Part shown: positions 16,834 through 25,915 of the stretch, piece by piece | Layout of the letters: every line of letters starts with the position of its first letter | How positions within the stretch are numbered: position 1 is the first letter of the stretch | The notes under the pieces: model-generated | Told to the model about the DNA's origin: nothing | The model's input: only the letters and a program-made list of their open reading frames with translations | The model's database searches: none | Made by a program: the position numbers and the translations under genes | From: Bradyrhizobium barranii subsp. apii | GTDB lineage: Bacteria > Pseudomonadota > Alphaproteobacteria > Rhizobiales > Xanthobacteraceae | Length of the DNA: 64,000 nucleotides | Direction: 5' to 3' | Assembly (NCBI RefSeq): GCF_011516635.5 | Contig: NZ_CP096255.1 | Coordinates: 9,001,501-9,065,500 of the forward strand

Positions 16834-19169
16834 CCGGTAAAGTATCTAAAGACCAGACAGAGTACGATCTAGAGACCGCGATCTCTGCCGCGATTGAAGC
16901 TGCGTTTCCGCGCCTTGGCGCCGCCGGGATCAAGCATCAGATCGAATTCAGCATCCGTCTTGGACATGCCACGATCACGGCCAAAGGGCGTGAAAGCTGG
17001 ATCAGGCGTGGGCGTGCGGACATCTTGCTGACCATGGACAGCAAACCGCTCGCCATACTGGAACTAAAAAAACGCGGCGTAGCGTTGACCACGGACGACG
17101 GTGAACAGGGCATCTCCTACGCACGCCTGCTGCCAATCATGGCTCCCTTCGTCGTAATTACCAACGGCAATGAAACGCGGATCATAGAGACCTTCTCGGG
17201 TCAGCCCTACACGGGGGAAACGCCGGACGCGAAGTCCTTTGAGGCCCTGATGATCTCCGCGGCGAGAGTGGCCGCAGGCGACCGCGATGACGCAATCGCG
17301 ACGCTGATGGGCTCAGACCCGCAAGTTTGGACGAGCGCGGTAGCCGCCGCTTCGGCAAGAGCCGTCAACGAGTTGACCGCCACGACAGACCATCCTCTGC
17401 GCCCGTTCGGTCCGCTGAAGATCCTTCGTCTTGCGACGCGCCAACTCGCCCACAAGCTTCGGACCTCCCGACTGGTGCTGATCTCGGGACCACCTCTCGC
17501 CGGAAAGACCAATATCCTCGAACAGCTCGTTCGCTTGATCGACCCGCAAGTGGCCGGCGGTCTGTTTCTCGAGTGCGGAGCAAGCGAAGTCTTTCGAAAG
17601 ATTTCCGATCTGCTGGCCGACACGCTCGACTGGCCCGTCGATCCGGAAGCCGCACGCGCCTGGGTACGCCAGCTTTCGCGCGCCGGCGGACCAGCTCTCG
17701 TGCTTGCCATAGACCGTCTCGATCCCGAAGATCGCGATGACGTCCGGATGATCGAGGACCTTACGTCGAACACGTTCGGTCCCGCTTTGCGCGTCGTCGT
17801 TGGCCTGGACACGGACGCCACCCGGCGCGCGCTGACGAGCGCAGACGGTCGCCGAGAGTCACCCATCGGCCGTCGGGCTGCGATCGTCGAAGTCGAGGAT
17901 CTTGCCGAGCCGGAGTATTTCGTTGCGCTCAAAGCTCTGGCTGAGCTGAACATGGGCATCATGGACGGTGGGCAGCACAGCCCCGATCTACGCCGTCCAT
18001 GGCTCCTCCAGGCTATGGCGACACGCCTATCGGGGATCAAGCGCGAGGGCGTGGGCGTATTCCCGGCAGTGCCCGGACTGGAAATCATCGCCCAGGCCCG
18101 CGCCAACTTCAGCGACCCCGAACTGCGCCGCCGATACGGCGGGCTCGCTCAGGCCATCGCCGCGGACGCCCAGGATCAGAGCAAACCTTACGCCATGGCG
18201 CTCGAACTCATGGGGCGATACTTCGTCCGGCGCGCAACTCTGGACGGCATCCTGCCGGCGTCGGACATAGAATGGCTTCTCAGGCAGGGTTACCTCACCC
18301 CTTCGATTGCAGATGACAACGTACCAATATTGACCGTCGGATTCCCCGAGCTTCTGGCGAGCGAACTCGCGCGCCATCTTTCCATCGAACTGCGAGAATT
18401 GGTAGAAACCGATCCCGTCGAGGCCGCTGAATGGCTCGCCGGCGCGGCAAGCAATTTCCTCTTCGGTGACATCGTCGCTGCCCAAGCGTTTCTCGACCTC
18501 AGCTCAGGCAACGGCCGCGTTCCGCTGGCTCTTTACGATGCTCTGGCCAACACGATGCCCGACCGGGAAGCCACTCATGCCGGACAGCATCTCTCAACCT
18601 GGGTCGAGGGTGTCGGTTCGATCGACATCCGCCCGCAGGATGATGGTTCAACGATCCTGACGATCAACGGCGAAGACCATACCGTCGAGAGCGATGACGA
18701 TCAGGGCGAATCTCTCGGGAATGTCCATGCGTGGCTGATCCTCTCGCAGTTGGCCTCCCGCCGGTTCGTCGCCGAGGGAAATGGCAGCCAGCGCCGCCTC
18801 GATCCTGAAACTCTTCTCCTCGTAGGAACCGCTGATTTCGTCCTACGGCAACCGCGCAATGACATCTTGATGGACTCAGTGCCGGTCCACGACTCCGACG
18901 AAGGGGGCCAGTTCGTCTGTCACAATGCCGGCGTCGTCGAGGCGGTAACGCAATCAATCCTGAGATATCTGTCGAACGAGCCTCGCGAGGATCGCGATAC
19001 GTTCGTCGCGGCCGCGATGGACATCGATAGCATTTATCTGACGGCCCGCCTCGACATAGCTCTGCGAATGTTGACCCGGTCGACAGATGCCGACCTGGCC
19101 GCATGGGCGTCAGAGGTGCTGACCAACACCGTTCGCCCTGCTTTCCTGCGTCACGCGCAAGATCATTAG
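16830..19169 (+). CDS. HsdR_N-type PDDEXK nuclease fused to STAND-like ATPase
   Basis: The 779-residue protein starts at an ATG preceded by GGAGG. Residues 1-120 form a PDDEXK domain of the type I restriction HsdR N-terminal kind: RGRADILL (Asp64), then LAILELKKR (Glu78, Lys80) and VVITNGNETRI. From about 200 there is a P-loop ATPase with GPPLAGKTN (220-228) and a hydrophobic Walker B ending VLAIDRLD (291-298), consistent with STAND or AAA. The C-terminal 350 residues are helical with no named domain. It is the last gene of the AddB-AddA-like operon and could be the sensor/effector or loader of that complex. I know no named system with this trio. Confidence 0.75.
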   Translation: MTGKVSKDQTEYDLETAISAAIEAAFPRLGAAGIKHQIEFSIRLGHATITAKGRESWIRRGRADILLTMDSKPLAILELKKRGVALTTDDGEQGISYARLLPIMAPFVVITNGNETRIIETFSGQPYTGETPDAKSFEALMISAARVAAGDRDDAIATLMGSDPQVWTSAVAAASARAVNELTATTDHPLRPFGPLKILRLATRQLAHKLRTSRLVLISGPPLAGKTNILEQLVRLIDPQVAGGLFLECGASEVFRKISDLLADTLDWPVDPEAARAWVRQLSRAGGPALVLAIDRLDPEDRDDVRMIEDLTSNTFGPALRVVVGLDTDATRRALTSADGRRESPIGRRAAIVEVEDLAEPEYFVALKALAELNMGIMDGGQHSPDLRRPWLLQAMATRLSGIKREGVGVFPAVPGLEIIAQARANFSDPELRRRYGGLAQAIAADAQDQSKPYAMALELMGRYFVRRATLDGILPASDIEWLLRQGYLTPSIADDNVPILTVGFPELLASELARHLSIELRELVETDPVEAAEWLAGAASNFLFGDIVAAQAFLDLSSGNGRVPLALYDALANTMPDREATHAGQHLSTWVEGVGSIDIRPQDDGSTILTINGEDHTVESDDDQGESLGNVHAWLILSQLASRRFVAEGNGSQRRLDPETLLLVGTADFVLRQPRNDILMDSVPVHDSDEGGQFVCHNAGVVEAVTQSILRYLSNEPREDRDTFVAAAMDIDSIYLTARLDIALRMLTRSTDADLAAWASEVLTNTVRPAFLRHAQDH

Positions 19170-19194
19170 CCACCGGACCCTCGAACCACGTTGC

Positions 19195-20406
19195 TCAATG
19201 TCCCCGCAACCCGAATTCCGCGATAATTGCAGGTCGGGCAGCCAACAGACGTTCGAGATGGCTTTCGGGCCACATCTCGATGCGCGGCGACGCGCCCGTT
19301 GCATTGTGGTGTTCAATCCAGGTGACAGCGTCGGCAGTAAACCGGCCACTGGTCGCGATAGTCAGCACGTCGACGCGTGGATTGTTCCAAAGGGCCATCT
19401 GCTCCTTCGTAGATGAGACCTCCGCAAGGCTCACACTACGGCTCGTCCAGTGCTTGCACTGGATGACGACTCGAAGGCGCAGCGTGCCCGACAGCTCATC
19501 CTTGATAACTCGCGTCACCGAGAGATCGCGGCCTCTATCAGGCGCTCTCGTCTGCATGAGCCACTCTGGGTTTTCATAACCCGGAGTATCGCTAATCAGC
19601 GTGAAGATCAGACGCTCGAAAGCCTGATCGTCGATTTCGGTCCAGGCAAGCGCGGTCATGATCGGTCCTGCCGGCCGCGCAGCGACCAGCGCCGCCAGGT
19701 CGTCCACCTGCACCGACACCGCGTCGTTGACGCCGTACAAACCCTTGCGCAAGGTGCTCTTCACGTCCGGCCAATCCATCGCTTCAATGTCGTGGAGATC
19801 GCCAACGCAGCCAAAGTGCATGTGCCGCATCATATCGGACCAGCGCGCCGGCTTCTTCACAGTTGAGCCGAGCAGCACCTCAATCTGCTTCATATGCTCG
19901 CGCATATCGCTCCACATTTCCCGGTCGAGCTGCTCGCGGGGCTCGGTCTCCGGGGCGACCTTCGCTCGGACCGCGCGGATGTCCGCGTCAATCTGGTCGA
20001 TCAAGCCAATGAGCGCATCACTTATCAGTGCCTTGCGCGTATTGTTGAACCGGAAGCGGTACTCCCGCAGCTCACGTCCCGGTTCCTCGACCCAGCGTTC
20101 GACGGATACGTGCGCACTCGGCTCGTCGATTTCCATCGCATCCAGCCTGCTCTGCGCAACGCCGTCGAGATCGGGTGGAGTCGCTGTAGGCTTCCAGCCA
20201 TCAATTTTCGGAAGACTCGCGAGAAGAAGATCAAAGGAGCGTGAGCGGTCCTCGTATTCGACATTTTCACCGAACGCGACTCCCGTCGGAATCATATTGG
20301 CCATTTCTTCCCAAAGCCGCTCAAGCTTGATGAGATTGGCCTCCGCAGCCTCGAACTGTTCGAGAGCGGCCATTATAGAACTGCTTGTTTTATTGCGCGC
20401 AGACAT
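19195..20406 (-). CDS. Mrr-like restriction endonuclease
   Basis: The 403-residue protein starts with an ATG behind GAGGGGAAA. The first 240 residues are helical and unassigned. The C-terminal third carries the Mrr_cat fold: FERLIFTLI (Glu264), PDRGRDLSVT (Asp294), VIQCKHW (Gln316, Lys318) and a following strand-helix with TIATSGRFTADA, where the family often has TTGxFTxxA. Mrr-type enzymes cut modified DNA; here the modification specificity would come from the N-terminal region and is unknown. It is convergent with the PDDEXK-STAND gene and divergent from the Avs-like gene, so it may be an independent cassette. Confidence 0.82.
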   Translation of the reverse strand: MSARNKTSSSIMAALEQFEAAEANLIKLERLWEEMANMIPTGVAFGENVEYEDRSRSFDLLLASLPKIDGWKPTATPPDLDGVAQSRLDAMEIDEPSAHVSVERWVEEPGRELREYRFRFNNTRKALISDALIGLIDQIDADIRAVRAKVAPETEPREQLDREMWSDMREHMKQIEVLLGSTVKKPARWSDMMRHMHFGCVGDLHDIEAMDWPDVKSTLRKGLYGVNDAVSVQVDDLAALVAARPAGPIMTALAWTEIDDQAFERLIFTLISDTPGYENPEWLMQTRAPDRGRDLSVTRVIKDELSGTLRLRVVIQCKHWTSRSVSLAEVSSTKEQMALWNNPRVDVLTIATSGRFTADAVTWIEHHNATGASPRIEMWPESHLERLLAARPAIIAEFGLRGH

Positions 20407-20558
20407 GCGCTTTCCCCTCGCCGAAACTACAACTGAAAATACTACGAGATAGAGGACTAAGGCAGCACGAACCCAATCTTTTGACTACCCAAATAGATAT
20501 CATCCACGGTATATCGCGAGCCTTGCTTATGTTAAATTGACACCATTACCTTTAGCTG

Positions 20559-20587
20559 AGCGCGAGAAGCACTCGCGCTTTTTATTT
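20559..20587 (+). terminator. Rho-independent terminator in the leader of the Avs-like gene
   Basis: A perfect 8-bp stem (AGCGCGAG / CTCGCGCT, loop AAGCA) is followed by TTTTTATTT. It ends only 22 bases before the ATG at 20610 and reads in the direction of that gene. It must stop either transcripts from upstream or the gene's own leader. Confidence 0.8.
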
Positions 20588-20609
20588 GAGCCATAGAAGA
20601 CCGCTGCAG

Positions 20610-23345
20610 ATGGAAACGTTCAACCTTGACCCCCGTCAGCTTATTCGGATCGAAGCCGTTCATCGCGGGTTCCTCTATCAGCACCTCTACGCCGCCGCGT
20701 GTCTGTTTAATGCTGCCCGGGCCGGCGTGACCCATGTCGTCGTTGAGAATGATGAAGACGTCGAGCTCGTGCAGCCCGATAGACGAATCTACTTACAGGT
20801 CAAAACTCGGGCATCTAACCTTATCCTAAGCGACATTGATGGCGCACTCTCAAGATTCGCGGCTATCAGGAAGGAGCACGAGGAGGGTCGACGGGGCGGT
20901 TCATGCCAATTCGCCGTAGTATCTAATAGTGCGCCTGGCCCGGAACTTGCCAAGCTCGTCGCAGCCAGAGAATGGCCGTCCGACACCACGCTCCATTGGC
21001 CGCAATCACCCGCCGTAGACCAGGCAATACCCTTGCCGTGGAGGACCATCGCGGACGGTTTCGAGGCGTGCCGAGCGGCTGCCGAAACGCTTCCTTTTTC
21101 AGTACTGGCTCCGGAAACCCTCGTCTGGAAAATCGCTGGCCGGATGATAGCAGCAGCGGGTGGGATTGAGCCAAGTGCCAATCACACGTTCACGGTTGAG
21201 GAATTACCGGCACTCTTCGAGCAGCTTATTGTCCAACTCCAAGATTTTCCCGCTCCGCCGCTTCGATATCGTCCGCAGGAACGTGAACCAAATCTGGCAA
21301 ATGGCCAACGCGTGCGACTCGTCGTTGGCTTCTCCGGTGCAGGAAAGACTTCCTGGGTTTCTCAGACAGCTCTGCATACTTCTGACCGTCTGGCATATTA
21401 CGATATTGCCGAGATTTCCGGTCCAGCTCTGGCCAGTGCCGTCGCACGCGAACTTGCAGCTCGCATCTTCGGATCGCGTGGCGGCAAGCTAGGCGAGATC
21501 TTGTTACCGGGCGCAAGCGGCACCGAAATCCTGTTTGCAATCGGTCGCCACCTTGCCGAGGACAAACTCGCGGCGACTGTGGTGTTGGATAACGCGCATC
21601 GCATTGCAGCCGCGGATTTGGTTTCGCTGGTCGGAGCCTCCGATCAGCTGCAGTTTGTGCTTCTCGCCCAGCCCAGCGCAACGATCGCCCGAATCGAGGC
21701 AACGCTTGGAGTGAAGGCGGAGTTGCTTCTCGGCTGGTCCAATGAGACGGCCGCGGCCGAGGGAGCGTCGCTCGGATGCCGTGGCGACTTCTCAGACTAT
21801 GAGCGCTTGTTGAAACTCACTGGCGGACTGCCGCTCTACGTCCAGAATGCGCTGAAAATTGCGGCTGAAAGCTACGAGGGGGTGGTCGCCCGTGTCTGTG
21901 CGGCGCTTGAAGAGCGCACCCATATTGTCGAGACTGCGCAAGAACTTATTCTGGCAGATGTCTTCGACAGATTTAACGACCCTGAGCGCCGCGCTGTCGC
22001 GGCGCTCAGTCTCAGCGACGTCCCGCTGACTCAATCCGAAGCCAGTGTCGTATTGAAGCGCGCCTTCGACCTCGATCCGGAAATCGCGGCCACGGCATTC
22101 AGGCGATTGCGAACAAGCGGTACAATCCAGATTTTCGGCGTTGATCGTTTCAAGATTCACGATGCGATGAGACCGCTCGGCCGCACCTACCTGAGTGACG
22201 CCGGGGGTGAGCATCTGCAAAATGCACGCGAGGCCATTCGCGACCTCCTTATGAAGGCACTACCCAACGATCACGACCGTCAAAGAGTTTTTCTTCTCCT
22301 GAGGATGTTTGTCGCTCTTGGGAACGTGAAGCCTCTCGTTGAGATGGCGACCGACGAGATATTTCACGAACTAGGCTATATGGGCGAGATAACCGATTTT
22401 CTGGCTCAAGCCGCGGCATCGGAAGAAATTGCTGCAGAAGATCGGTTCTGGGCTTTGGATGGACTGGTTTTCGCCCATTTCAAAGGCGGCGACGACGTCA
22501 ACATTCAGACAAAACTCGATCAGATGGACGAGCTGGTTCGCCAGCATTCCCTCGGCTTATCCGAACGCCTGGCGGTTGGCATGAAACGGATGGTATTCGC
22601 GGCCCGCGCCAAAGATGTTGCCACGGTCGAAAAGACCATGAAGGAACTAACCCGGGTTTTGCCGCAAACTCCACAGCACCTTCGCGTGGCAAAATATAAT
22701 TACGCGCATGCATTGTACGAACTGGGGCTGATGAATGAATGTGTCATCTCAACGCTCGACCTTATATCGGAATATTATGATCTGCTTGGACTCACACTCG
22801 GTGACGTCATGGGCAAGAACCCTGACAAAATATTTCCACTGTTGAAAGGCGAGCAAAGCCACACCGACGATCTCAAGCACCTCGCGGACTCCCTTGACCT
22901 GCAATCGAAGGCAATCAAGGCCACAGGCCGTTTTCCAGGGCTTGGTCCAATCCACGCCATGAAATTCTATTCTATGGCGCACTCGCTGGACTCGTTTGTA
23001 CGCGTCGGACAGGAACTGGTAGACGATTTTATCGAACGCAATGACTACGCCGGCGCGCGGGATGTCATTGAGCGAAACCTGATGCCGACGATCATGGACA
23101 TGAAGCTTGCGGGTAGGATCATTCCCGTACGTAGCCAGTATGCAGTTGCTCTCGCATACTGCGGAGCCTTCGCCGAAGCAGAGGCCGAAATGTCGCGGCT
23201 GATGCCATACGAAAGCGGCCTAGACGAACGCGGTCAGCGCGAGCTCAGGGACCAACGCGAACTTATCGCATACCTCAAGGTCAATCCTCCACCGCCGCAG
23301 TGGCAGATGCCTCCGCGGCTCAGCGGACCGCTAGCGAAAAAGTAA
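20610..23345 (+). CDS. Avs/Cap4-like STAND NTPase with N-terminal dsDNA nuclease domain
   Basis: The ATG at 20610 (911 residues) was preferred over a TTG at 20586 that lies in the terminator tail. Residues 10-70 match the Cap4/DUF4297 nuclease: HRGFLYQHLYAAACL, VVVENDEDVEL (Glu46, Asp48-50) and YLQVKT (63-65). A STAND ATPase follows with GFSGAGKTS (240-248) and VVLDNAH (324-330), then a winged-helix region and a helical TPR-like C-terminus from about 540 to 890. This nuclease-STAND-TPR order is that of Avs anti-phage proteins, where the C-terminal part binds a conserved phage protein and activates the nuclease. The exact Avs type cannot be named from sequence alone. It stands alone behind a terminator-like leader. 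Confidence 0.82.
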   Translation: METFNLDPRQLIRIEAVHRGFLYQHLYAAACLFNAARAGVTHVVVENDEDVELVQPDRRIYLQVKTRASNLILSDIDGALSRFAAIRKEHEEGRRGGSCQFAVVSNSAPGPELAKLVAAREWPSDTTLHWPQSPAVDQAIPLPWRTIADGFEACRAAAETLPFSVLAPETLVWKIAGRMIAAAGGIEPSANHTFTVEELPALFEQLIVQLQDFPAPPLRYRPQEREPNLANGQRVRLVVGFSGAGKTSWVSQTALHTSDRLAYYDIAEISGPALASAVARELAARIFGSRGGKLGEILLPGASGTEILFAIGRHLAEDKLAATVVLDNAHRIAAADLVSLVGASDQLQFVLLAQPSATIARIEATLGVKAELLLGWSNETAAAEGASLGCRGDFSDYERLLKLTGGLPLYVQNALKIAAESYEGVVARVCAALEERTHIVETAQELILADVFDRFNDPERRAVAALSLSDVPLTQSEASVVLKRAFDLDPEIAATAFRRLRTSGTIQIFGVDRFKIHDAMRPLGRTYLSDAGGEHLQNAREAIRDLLMKALPNDHDRQRVFLLLRMFVALGNVKPLVEMATDEIFHELGYMGEITDFLAQAAASEEIAAEDRFWALDGLVFAHFKGGDDVNIQTKLDQMDELVRQHSLGLSERLAVGMKRMVFAARAKDVATVEKTMKELTRVLPQTPQHLRVAKYNYAHALYELGLMNECVISTLDLISEYYDLLGLTLGDVMGKNPDKIFPLLKGEQSHTDDLKHLADSLDLQSKAIKATGRFPGLGPIHAMKFYSMAHSLDSFVRVGQELVDDFIERNDYAGARDVIERNLMPTIMDMKLAGRIIPVRSQYAVALAYCGAFAEAEAEMSRLMPYESGLDERGQRELRDQRELIAYLKVNPPPPQWQMPPRLSGPLAKK

Positions 23346-23359
23346 ACCCTTGGAAGCCG

Positions 23360-23815
23360 CTAAGACGCGATCCACCGTCGAAGATAGATGTCTGTCTCCT
23401 TCCGGCCTTTGCAATGATACGTCTTGCGTATCATCTTCCTCATAGTTTCACCCTGAGGCCCAACTCGCTGTTCTGCCTCCGATAGATCCACTGCAGCCAA
23501 CTCTTCAGCGGTGAACCCGCCGATTGGCATCGGGTTCACGGTCCAAATCTCATCAAGACTTGCGACTGTACCGTTCGAAAACTCGATGCGCTTCAGCAGA
23601 CGCGGAACATGGCTTTCGAGCCCATACAGGCGCGCCGCGCCAAGCTTTGTACTCACACGAACATCTAAAATTGGCTTCCTTCGATAGAACGTGACATCGG
23701 TCGGCTGTCCCGATGTTGACAGCATTGTAAGCGTATGGATCAGCATCCCTTCTCGACCGCCAAAGTGCTCGTCGAGACGTTTCATCGCTTCCTGCGGCGT
23801 GATGTCCTGTGTCAT
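23360..23815 (-). CDS. Unknown 151-residue protein, last gene of the GHKL operon
   Basis: I do not recognise it. The protein is soluble and mixed alpha/beta, with no motif I can name; the C-terminus is basic (RKTYHCKGRKETDIYLRRW). It starts 68 bp after the GHKL-nuclease gene on the same strand, with GGAG upstream, so it is likely co-transcribed and may be an accessory or antitoxin-like partner. It is convergent with the Avs-like gene with only 14 bp between them. Confidence 0.65.
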   Translation of the reverse strand: MTQDITPQEAMKRLDEHFGGREGMLIHTLTMLSTSGQPTDVTFYRRKPILDVRVSTKLGAARLYGLESHVPRLLKRIEFSNGTVASLDEIWTVNPMPIGGFTAEELAAVDLSEAEQRVGPQGETMRKMIRKTYHCKGRKETDIYLRRWIAS

Positions 23816-23883
23816 TCGCTATCTCAACTCCGAGCAACGTCAGGCAAAAGGGTAATTACGTTGCTATTCCATCTCGGCCACTT

Positions 23884-25830
23884 TCAGCGGCCCGTTTGCA
23901 CTGCGTCACCGAATAGGGTCGCCTGCCGAGGATGCTGCGGAGTGAGGAATGCCTCGGCATCCAAGCCTTGAGTTTTAAGAAAAGGAACATCCTTAAGCTT
24001 GTCGCGAAGCCCGAGCATGCGCTTCTCGGCGCGCTTTACGAAAGTCGCGTAAGTTATCGGTATGATCGTGACACGCCCATCGTATTTCGTATCGATACCT
24101 GCTTCAGTGCTCTTGATTTGCGAGCCAAGCACAAAGCAAGTGACAGTTGCGGCATCGGTCAAAAGCCCTTTTTCGAGCAATTCTTCAACATAGCGCCATG
24201 GTTGATTCTTTTCTTTGCCTCCAATAACGACACCGGGCTTTTTGATCTCCGTGATGACAAGCCGAGCGACGCCATCAACTTCACCACCCAGGTCGTGAGA
24301 ATCGCGGCTGTAAAAGCCAACACTGCCATCGGGCAACATCACGAAATCTGGCCGCTGCAACGATCCTTTTTGCTTCTTTCCGAAGACCTTGCTGATAACC
24401 GTGGTCATGCCCCGGTTGCTCGTGAATTCTAGGCTCTCAAACTCCGGACCAAAAACCCACAAGCTGCGTTCAAACAACGGCTGGAGGTCGGCAACCTCAT
24501 CCATTGTTTCGTCCTGCAGTTTCGAATCCAGTTCTGCGATAAGCTTCAGCCGTGTCTGAATTTCATCAAGCGCGAGCTTCGCAGTGCGAACGGTCCAGTC
24601 AGCGAGGATCGCATAGAGTTCGTCAAGATCACCCGGCTTCATCGCGTGGAGCTTGGAAATCAGCGCATATTTTGAATTTGCCAGCTCAAGATTTGCTAGC
24701 ACTCCGGCAACCTGCTCCACCGTCTCGAGATTCATACTCGGACAGGTATCCACGACCTGGTCAACGAAATCGTTCCAGCGATCACGGCTAACTGGCGGCA
24801 ACTTCGAGACCGTAGGTGCTAGGTTCTCCCGAACGGCCTCCTTGGCGTCACGCCGGCGGTCTGCATTCACCTCATTCAAATACTCGCGTATTTTGGCGTG
24901 AACCGCCGCTTGGGTCGCTCGCCACCCCTCATTGTGTGGCCAAAAACCAGACCAGTCCGGCAAGACATCATCGCCCAGGAAGTCTGCTCGCACGATGAAT
25001 ATAAAGCGCTTCGCCTCGCTGCTACGGCCATCAAGTAACCGCTCTTGATCGAAGCCTACCCATCCAGGCGAGCGTACTAGACGGTTGTTAACCCGCCACG
25101 CGATGCCGTGCTGGCGCGTGGTCCGATCGGCCTTTTGCGTATCGATTACGACCAGATGCGCGACGCCAAAGCCAGGGACTGGGATGTCGATCGTACTGCG
25201 CTGGCTTTCCGGTACATCGTCGAAAGTGATGCGTGTACCGTTGAGCGTGACCGTGAAATTTGGATCGGCGAGGAAACGTGTGCCGATGACCTCGCGAGCA
25301 GCCTCGGCGTTCATCCCCATCGGGATAGGCTCTATCGACGAAATCACGGTTCCGTGCCCGCTCACATTCTCACGAATGTCGAGGCGCTCAACGAGAAACG
25401 GCTGAGTGGCGCTCCGTCGAACCTCAAATGTCACCTCCGTGCCTTCACGCCACGTTCGTACCTTGTAGGCTTCTCCGAACCGAAACGCGGCATGCCGACC
25501 TTTACCATTGCGCCCATATGGCTCTCGCGGCTGCAGACCCTTCAAATCAGGCGGAGGATTCGATAGCTTCCCCTGGGATCGGACGCGGTCGTAATCGAGC
25601 GTCCGCCAGCGCAAACGAAATTGCGCTTCCGACATCCCCTCGCCATTGTCCTCGATCTCGAAATATCTCTCTCCGCCTGACTCCGGCCACACGATGTCAA
25701 CCCGCGTCGTCCAGGCGTCCCAAGCATTCGCCACGAGCTCAACTATGGCAACGGCAGGATCTTGGATGATCGAGCCCGCATGCCGTTCCAAAAATCGATT
25801 GTCGAAAAATAAATTTGCGTCGTCGGCCAT
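23884..25830 (-). CDS. GHKL (Hsp90/MORC-like) ATPase fused to a PDDEXK, Shedu-like nuclease domain
   Basis: The start was set at ATG 25830 behind AGGGAAA, giving 648 residues; a longer frame to 25953 lacks a start signal. The N-terminus has the GHKL ATP site: ELVANAWDAW (31-40), EDNGEGM (60-66) and GRNGKGRHA (106-114), as in MORC and Hsp90-like proteins. A helical middle follows. The C-terminus holds a nuclease-like core, QRPDFVML (Asp495) and VITEIKKPG (Glu528, Lys530), resembling Shedu/DUF4263. An ATP-driven clamp carrying a nuclease fits a defense or DNA-surveillance role. It sits between a CoiA-like nuclease gene and an unknown small gene in one operon. Confidence 0.78.
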   Translation of the reverse strand: MADDANLFFDNRFLERHAGSIIQDPAVAIVELVANAWDAWTTRVDIVWPESGGERYFEIEDNGEGMSEAQFRLRWRTLDYDRVRSQGKLSNPPPDLKGLQPREPYGRNGKGRHAAFRFGEAYKVRTWREGTEVTFEVRRSATQPFLVERLDIRENVSGHGTVISSIEPIPMGMNAEAAREVIGTRFLADPNFTVTLNGTRITFDDVPESQRSTIDIPVPGFGVAHLVVIDTQKADRTTRQHGIAWRVNNRLVRSPGWVGFDQERLLDGRSSEAKRFIFIVRADFLGDDVLPDWSGFWPHNEGWRATQAAVHAKIREYLNEVNADRRRDAKEAVRENLAPTVSKLPPVSRDRWNDFVDQVVDTCPSMNLETVEQVAGVLANLELANSKYALISKLHAMKPGDLDELYAILADWTVRTAKLALDEIQTRLKLIAELDSKLQDETMDEVADLQPLFERSLWVFGPEFESLEFTSNRGMTTVISKVFGKKQKGSLQRPDFVMLPDGSVGFYSRDSHDLGGEVDGVARLVITEIKKPGVVIGGKEKNQPWRYVEELLEKGLLTDAATVTCFVLGSQIKSTEAGIDTKYDGRVTIIPITYATFVKRAEKRMLGLRDKLKDVPFLKTQGLDAEAFLTPQHPRQATLFGDAVQTGR

Positions 25831-25915
25831 GCGTTTCCCTCGGCGCACCTTAGCAAATGGCTCTGGTGTCGTCCACGAGACGGTGGAACTAACCAGCCTC
25901 ATCAATGATCTATTT

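Noticed and set aside
20586..20609. TTG start for the Avs-like protein
   Set aside because: It lies in the tail of a terminator and adds eight residues outside the nuclease domain. The ATG at 20610 fits the domain start.
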